Below, piece after piece: positions 58,261 to 64,000 of a stretch of DNA of 64,000 nucleotides (positions within the stretch are counted from its first letter, which is position 1; every line of letters starts with the position of its first letter). The DNA lies in contig NW_017802379.1 of assembly GCF_001625305.1 (NCBI RefSeq), positions 2,646,541-2,710,540 of the forward strand. The letters are read 5' to 3'. The translations under genes and the position numbers were made by a program. The stretch comes from Branchiostoma belcheri. Lineage: Eukaryota > Chordata > Leptocardii > Amphioxiformes > Branchiostomatidae. The notes beneath the pieces were generated by a model, which was given only the letters and a program-made list of their open reading frames with translations, made no database searches and had not been told where the DNA came from.

Positions 58261-58971
58261 GTATAAGGCTGCAGAGGATGGTTCTGATTCAGACCAGTAC
58301 AGAAAGTTGTCCTTGGGTGAGTATGGTTTTAGGGTAGGGTTACCTTCGTTTTTTTATGTTTTATAAACTCTTCTTGTTTCTTACTGTTTCACCACGCCCC
58401 TCTTCTGCTGAATTCTGGTAAGGAGTAGGGTTAAGGTTAGCTTTGCAATTTAATTGTAAAACGTTGAACTTTATTCCAACGCTTAAATTATACAGAGACG
58501 GTGGACGATATAAACTCCCTGGCACTTTTGATCACGTCACGTATCAGTTAAGTCTCGTGTGAATAAGGTCACGTGTTTGTAAACGTAACTCTCGCGAGAT
58601 CACGTTGTGAAGTGATTGGTCATTGATTATCCTGATGAAGGCGACAGTGGTCCCTGAAAATTTGATCTTTGTATAATTTGTGTGTTCCAATAAAGTTCAA
58701 CGTTTTACTATGATTACTACCAACAAAGATGAACTTTCATGATAACTCGTAATTTAATGTTTCACTACGCCCCTCTTTTGATGAATTCCTTCGGGGTAGT
58801 CGCTTTTAATTTACTAAAGTGTATTTTATACATTTCTGGCTGTGTAGATGCTCACCTGTCCAAGACCCCATCAGGAACCAGCCCGCCGCCTGTGCGGTTC
58901 GTCCCGCCACAGGAGACCGGCAACAGGCGCAGGAGAGAGGGGGTCGTCAACCAGGACTACAAGTTTCAGGG
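58261..58971 (+). CDS. Two internal exons of an unrecognised gene (partial)
   Basis: Exon 58261-58316 (acceptor CCCCTAG, donor GTGAGT) and exon 58848-58971 (acceptor TGTGTAG, donor GTAACG) join in phase. The first ends with one base of a codon and the second begins with two. The peptide reads YKAAEDGSDSDQYRKLSLD, then a low-complexity SPPPVRFVPPQ and an RRRR basic run. It is probably a linker of a larger protein on the plus strand. The open frame at 57760-57870 (LIIALYDVEG) may be an upstream exon; that string recalls the LYD strand of extended Tudor domains, but this is a guess. The start and end of the gene were not found. Confidence 0.5.
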
Positions 58972-61900
58972 GTAACGTGTTTTACATTGTTATCATGTTC
59001 TTCTGTCATGTCCTAAAGAAGTCGTACCCATAGAATTGCTCCCTGCTTTCGCGTTGTCTGTGCTACCACGGATGTGTGGTCCAAGAGCTAGATATGTAAG
59101 GAAACTGAGACGGGCGCTGCCCTATACACCATACGGTGTGGGATGAACTTTAACTTTAACACATGATAGCATATCCGAAAAGTATCAATATTTTATAAAA
59201 ACGTACATACACGACATTGATGCATGTACACTGTGGTAGTTGTTTCCCGATACACATTCTTGGTGTGAATCTTCAAAACATACTGTGGAATTGTATTTCC
59301 TAACATGAAAGTTGTAATGTTACTTGCGATTGCGTTCTCACGAACCGTATGCCACCCAAAAGCCTGTGTTTCCCGCGCATGAAATAAAGGCTTTTGCCTC
59401 AAAGCTCCGCCATAATAGAGGGGTGTTTATAGTGCAGTCTGTCGTTACGCATGTCAAATGCTGTTGCAGAGTCTACCATTTTGTAATGAGCCTTTCACAA
59501 CACCCACAGTTCGGAAAGAAAAAAATTTCCTCCGTAGCACTCTGTAGCTGTATGCAAACAATTTTCAAACCAAACCGACAACGTTGCAAATCACATATTA
59601 TCTGCTACCTGAGTGCGTTTTCCCCGTATATATAGATGAAAGCGGATGAATGAATGATTCCAAATCAACTGCTTTCAAACATATGATTCACTGTAATTTG
59701 TGCGAGCATCAAATATAGATGCCTGAGCTTGTTAACCCTGGGAACTCTGTCCTGTCAGATCAGAGTTTACGAAGAAATCGATTTTACAGGTCCCCTGTGT
59801 AAGATCTATGGCCTTCTCATTATAAACTAAGTCCCTATAATAAAAACAGGAAAGGTTTCTATTGCGTTCTGTCCGTGAATAATAGATAAGTATTTGGGTG
59901 CATGGTAAAAGAATACAAAGTAACTTATGGCGTTCTTCGTTCGCAAAATTCTTCGTGAAATAGTTCGCAAAATCGTTCGCTTCGTTGCGTTCTTTGTTCG
60001 TAAAATCGTTTGAGTTTGACTCCTACCTATCTTTATCTAAAATTGATCGTCTCTATCTTTACCGTAATAAATCCATTTCCCTGAAATCCAGAGATAGGCT
60101 TCTTCCCTGAAATAGATATTTTGCCCGCAAAGTCTTCATTTGTAGAGCGTAGAAACAAATTACGGTTCATTAGCTGTCAGATTTGAAGAATGCTATGCGG
60201 ATATGATTCACCCTAAGGATGCTAATTATTTTACGTTATTGATTATGAAATATATATGAAATATGTATAGTGACTGCAGTAATGAAATCTTTATGCCTAA
60301 TTTAAAGAGAAATGTAGAAACCTTTGTTTCTTCTATGTAAAATCTGTTCGGAAATACAGGACGAAAAATATTTGTTATGCAATGCAAAAGTTTTTTTTTT
60401 TTAAACTTGGAAAAATTTTTGAGCTTTATAACCGTATTATATATCCATCCATTCTCTGTTTTTCTAACTGATTTTACTTCCATCTTAAAAATAGAACAAA
60501 ATATATCATACAGGAATTTAAAAAGAAAATGAGGAGATCTTCTTTGTCTAATAGATTGTGATTGATATATTGTATATTCTGTAGATTTTATGTACATCAA
60601 TGTGAAATAAAGACCACGAGGCTTGGGATCCTGGAAAGGAAAAAAGAAACTTTTTTATTACAATACAGCGTCGTGAACAAGGAAGCCTTTCAAGTGTACT
60701 TTTGTTTTACATAAAACCGTTACGAAAGATTGTTTTCTAGACAGAGCGTCGCCAGTGAGCGTTTTTTTTAACGTTTTGCTTATGGACACGTTCCTTCTAC
60801 ATGTAGTCCATGGGCCAGACAAGATTTTGTTACCAAATCAAGGGACAAAACGCGAATGCCTTCATGTGATAGTCCTCCCCACAAGCTTTTTGAAAATGTA
60901 TGATAACCATGTTGAGTGCCCAGCTTTGACCTTGTTATCTGACCTTGAACTTTGACCCCATGGGGACCATTTCCTTTCCTACTTATAATGCAAAGGGGAG
61001 TGGCAAATAATCAAATATGGATATTTTCCATTGTTACTTGGTGGCCAGATAAAACAGGAACAAAGGATTACAAAAATGTCAATTTTGTTCCAATATGTCA
61101 TTTCTAAGAGAAGTTATGAGCTTTTGAAATTCGATTTTTCGGTAAAAATTGGTAAAAAAATGGAATGTTTACTTTTCAAAACCTGTCAAATATACAGATT
61201 GCATTTTCGAGCCTGGTTCATAAATTCATCTGATTTGTTACACTTTTCCCTACATTTTAAACTTTAAATCGTAAAAATCCATCAATCCAATCTGGAGATA
61301 TGAGTATCTAAAAGTTCTATTCCCACAGGCCTTCTGTGGGGAAGCCGTTGCTAGGGCCGTTGCTAAGGAGGCACTGGGCTGCTTTCCCAGTAAAATGTAG
61401 TGCATACCATAAGTAAAACGTGAAGAATACTTTTATCGGTGGAAAATTGTCCATTTTCAGGGCTTCAGAAATCCATATCATGTTTCCATGGTAACCGTTG
61501 CTAAGGAAAATACATCTCCCTAGCAACGCAGAGGATAATACTTATATACGGTTTCATAAATGGCAATAGAGGGATACCTGTGGGGGAATGCTTGTTTCCT
61601 GACGATGTTGAGTGAAGTATCTGAGTGTAGATATGAGGGCAGCTCATTTTGTTTGCAATTTTTCGCATTATTTGGGTGTTTGTAGCTAAAAATGTATATT
61701 TTTGACACCTGTGTCATGATAAATGAAGCACTTTTGCTGAAATTCGGTACAAACATGTACGTTAACATCTGCCACGAATCTCTGCCTATTAAATGCTGAT
61801 GCCTTCGTTTTTTCTGAATAAAAAATGATATTTTGTGTTTTTTCTATCCAAAAATGCACATTTTGGTTCATGTGATAATGTCTAAAGAAACAATGCTGAA

Positions 61901-62039
61901 ATTTATTATGAGCATTTGACAAAGTACGCCACACTATTATATACAACAATATAAAGGAACGTTGCAGATGTAACTTGCTTCAACTTGACTTAGCCACAAA
62001 ACAAGCCATACTTTGACGCTAATCAGTTTAAATCATCAT
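58972..62039. other. Intergenic or intronic, AT-rich, no gene seen
   Basis: A 124-codon minus frame (60226-60600) is Lys/Phe/Ile-rich and probably chance in AT-rich DNA. 61340-61520 holds several GTTGCTA motifs. Confidence 0.45.
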
Positions 62040-62500
62040 CAAAACCTGGACTTATTAGTTATTTCTTCTTCCAAGTGAATCACTTGTAAGGTTCATCGCT
62101 GAGGAATGGAAGAAAGGCAAGTACAAGTACAAAAGAAAGCTACACAGCAAGGTGCTTTTCGTTGCATGTGAGGAAGAGTGTCACAAGATTACATCAGAGA
62201 ATATTGACATCGTCCCAGAGTTCAACTCAGGAAGAAGCTGACACTCGAATAATCTTTCATGCCGCCTATATGCAGCAAGTATTGATGTCACTTGTTCCCG
62301 GCCGGGAAGAGTACATATGGCAAGTGAAACGCTGGAGTTTCCGGAAAAGGTCACCTGACAGCTCCCATTCCGTCCCTAGGAGTTTGAACATGTCTCGGAA
62401 GTCTTTGTTTTCTTTAACAAGTCGAAGAGCCGGCACATGTTCCACCATGTAATACGGGGCGTGCATCCAGGCAAGCGAAGTTGTCCGCGCTCACTTCCCG
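62040..62500. pseudogene. Rearranged remnant of a repeat-encoded protein (EEADTR family)
   Basis: On the plus strand 62070-62275 reads PSESLVRFIAEEWKKGKY, LFVACEEECHKITSE, then after a one-base shift STQEEADTRIIFHAAY. On the minus strand 62270-62470 reads APYYMVEHVPALRL, FKLLGTEWELSGDLFRKLQR and FTCHMYSSRPG. Both resemble parts of one protein commonly seen in repeat-rich invertebrate genomes (from memory, not checked). Here the halves are in opposite orientation and broken, so an inversion followed decay. Confidence 0.5.
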
Positions 62501-62897
62501 ATTGTATGCGCCATGCTTCTCCGATGCCAGTGCGCCCACTTCCGCGTCAAATGTGATTTCAACTACAGCAAAAAAAAGTAATTTCTCAGACAAGCATCCT
62601 TCACCCAAATCACGAAATCGACAGGACACGTAACCAAAGTCTGGAGACCCTGCGAGCTCACAACCCGACCGTGAGCAACAAACCCGCTGACAAAAAGACG
62701 CCGTGACCTCACCGCGAAAACACCGAGAGGTACCCCTCCGGTTGCCGGCAGTCCACCGACACACATTTGTTACGTCACAGGCCAGATGAACAGAATAAAG
62801 GTGTGTACTTCGTAAGCCCGGGTAAAATGTGTGACATCACAGATCAAATGATCACAGCAAAAGCGTGAATTCTGCATTACGTATAGGTTAGTTCAGT
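62501..62897. other. No gene supported
   Basis: Minus frames at 62414-62766 overlap the remnant above and continue without recognisable motifs. Confidence 0.4.
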
Positions 62898-63430
62898 GGC
62901 GTCGTGTGGCGTAGTGGACAGAGCGTTCGGCGCTCAACAAGGAGCCCCGGGTTCGATTCCGGGTCGGAGCACAGGGGCATGTCCGAACATGCATACCGAC
63001 GTTGTGCCCTTGGGAAAGGCTACACGCATCCCCCCTCAATTAGAGGTCTCCAACGGCAGTTGTCTTCAGCTGGCGGACGAGAGCAGCGTCAGGCGAGCTG
63101 GCGTAGTGAAGGCGGACCTTGAGCGTAACCAAGTCATCCGGCAGCTCGCTGCAAGCATCCCAACCGGAACCAGCACGTCTCCCTCGATATGGATCCGCTG
63201 GGGAAGACGGATGCCCAAGTGTGTGGGTCTCAGATTCGCAACCTGTTATCCACCTTAAAACAAATTCACGCGAAGGCCACCGTGTCAACTGTAACCCTCA
63301 CTCGGTGTAGGGACTGACACGGTCATCCTACTCGGAAAAATCTGTATCTGTATATCTGTACATGAATTCTGTATCTGTGCATTAATATGTATCTGTATAT
63401 GAATCTGTATCTGATTGACAAATAAAGAAT
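62898..63430 (+). mobile_element. tRNA-derived SINE with TATCTG-repeat tail
   Basis: The head has TGTGGCGTAGTGG (A-box-like) and GGGTTCGATTCC (B-box) at tRNA spacing, then GTGCCCTTGGGAAAGGCTAC, which also follows the heads at 9069 and 55725. It ends in ATCTGTATCTG-type repeats and an AATAAAG. The body is much longer than in the other two copies, so a composite or LINE-derived tail is likely. Confidence 0.6.
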
Positions 63431-63440
63431 ATCGAGTGAT

Positions 63441-63444
<4 letters not shown>

Positions 63445-63471
<27 letters not shown>
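63445..63471. repeat. (AT)n microsatellite
   Basis: 27 bases of pure AT repeat. Confidence 0.95.
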
Positions 63472-63476
<5 letters not shown>

Positions 63477-64000
63477 AGTAAAATCTGAGATTTTATACCT
63501 CCGGGCTTTTTATTGTATACTATTATATAGGGTTTTTAACAAAGAATTTATCTAGACCGGATACCCCTCTGTGTGAGGGGTCATATACATGGACCAGACC
63601 GGGAATAGCTTAAACACGCCAAAGGTCAACGGTCGCAACCACTTTCACGCTTAAAGGGTTGTTTTGGGGCCACCAAAAGGCACCATTTTCACTTCCGAAA
63701 ACACATATACAATAAAAACAAAAGAACGTGCATCATCTGCAGCCCAATAGCAAAACATAAACCGAGTCTCAAAAGAATCCGTCCACCCAAACGCGAGAAA
63801 CAGCTGCGAACATGAAAATCTAAATCTCTCACAAAACCCTTCCGCGGAAGGATGTCTCCTCCCACGGAGGTAATAAATATATATAGGTCAGTTCAAGACA
63901 TCATCAGAGAATCTGCCGGGTACCTGCCGGAGACCGACCAAAGAGGGTGACAAGATTTTTAACAAAATGCTACTGAAGGAAACTTTTAATTGTGACCACG
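63472..64000. other. No gene seen to the end of the window
   Basis: Mixed-composition sequence with a small inverted pair (ACCCCTCTGTGTGAGGGGT, 63563-63581). No exon was identified. Confidence 0.45.

Noticed and set aside
60226-60600. 124-codon minus frame
   Set aside because: Lys/Phe/Ile-rich composition in AT-rich DNA, no motif, no splice context.

Overview
The window looks like intron-rich nuclear DNA from an invertebrate deuterostome, most likely a cephalochordate such as amphioxus (Branchiostoma). The evidence is animal GT-AG split genes, short introns, a chordate-type neuropeptide GPCR, an SLC6 transporter and a centromeric histone H3, together with very high allelic divergence and many short foldback, Helitron-like and tRNA-derived repeats. 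The species call is inference. No prokaryotic genes, rRNA, tRNA or CRISPR were seen.

Layout. 1-12 kb is gene-poor: a LINE remnant (1.0-2.3 kb), an old tandem duplication (4.05-6.13 kb), foldback elements, a SINE and a TG microsatellite. 12.0-15.0 kb (+) carries a three-exon NPFF-receptor-like GPCR. 19.6-22.8 kb (-) and 23.7-24.4 kb (+) hold a divergent, head-to-head pair of small genes whose products share a domain (W-x-N-x-E-L ... N-x-F-V-x-Y-H-D-G-x-D-N) that I do not recognise. 25.5-27.8 kb (+) is a complete four-exon centromeric histone H3 (CENP-A/cenH3) with a 667-bp palindromic element in intron 1. 29.05-37.73 kb (+) is a complete 14-exon SLC6 Na+/Cl- dependent transporter of 627 aa. 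Beyond it are two copies of a possible small exon, a long gene-poor stretch, unassigned putative exons near 54-55 kb (-), a partial gene at 58.3-59.0 kb (+), a rearranged repeat-encoded protein fragment at 62.0-62.5 kb and a SINE at 62.9 kb.

Two 20-N gaps (17583-17602 and 41712-41731) each separate two near-identical stretches: 15259-17582 matches 17603-19874, and 36215-41711 matches 41732 to about 48748. Each pair looks like two haplotypes laid end to end by the assembler, so the extra last exon of the minus gene and the extra SLC6 exons 11-14 are probably alleles rather than paralogs. The pairs also give a natural allele comparison and show presence/absence of at least three mobile insertions.

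The genes do not form an obvious pathway. The GPCR and the transporter are membrane proteins of signalling and solute uptake, cenH3 is a chromatin protein, and the divergent pair probably shares a promoter region. The least described items are that divergent gene family, a possible second reading frame in its last exon, and the Helitron-like family whose copies border its exons.
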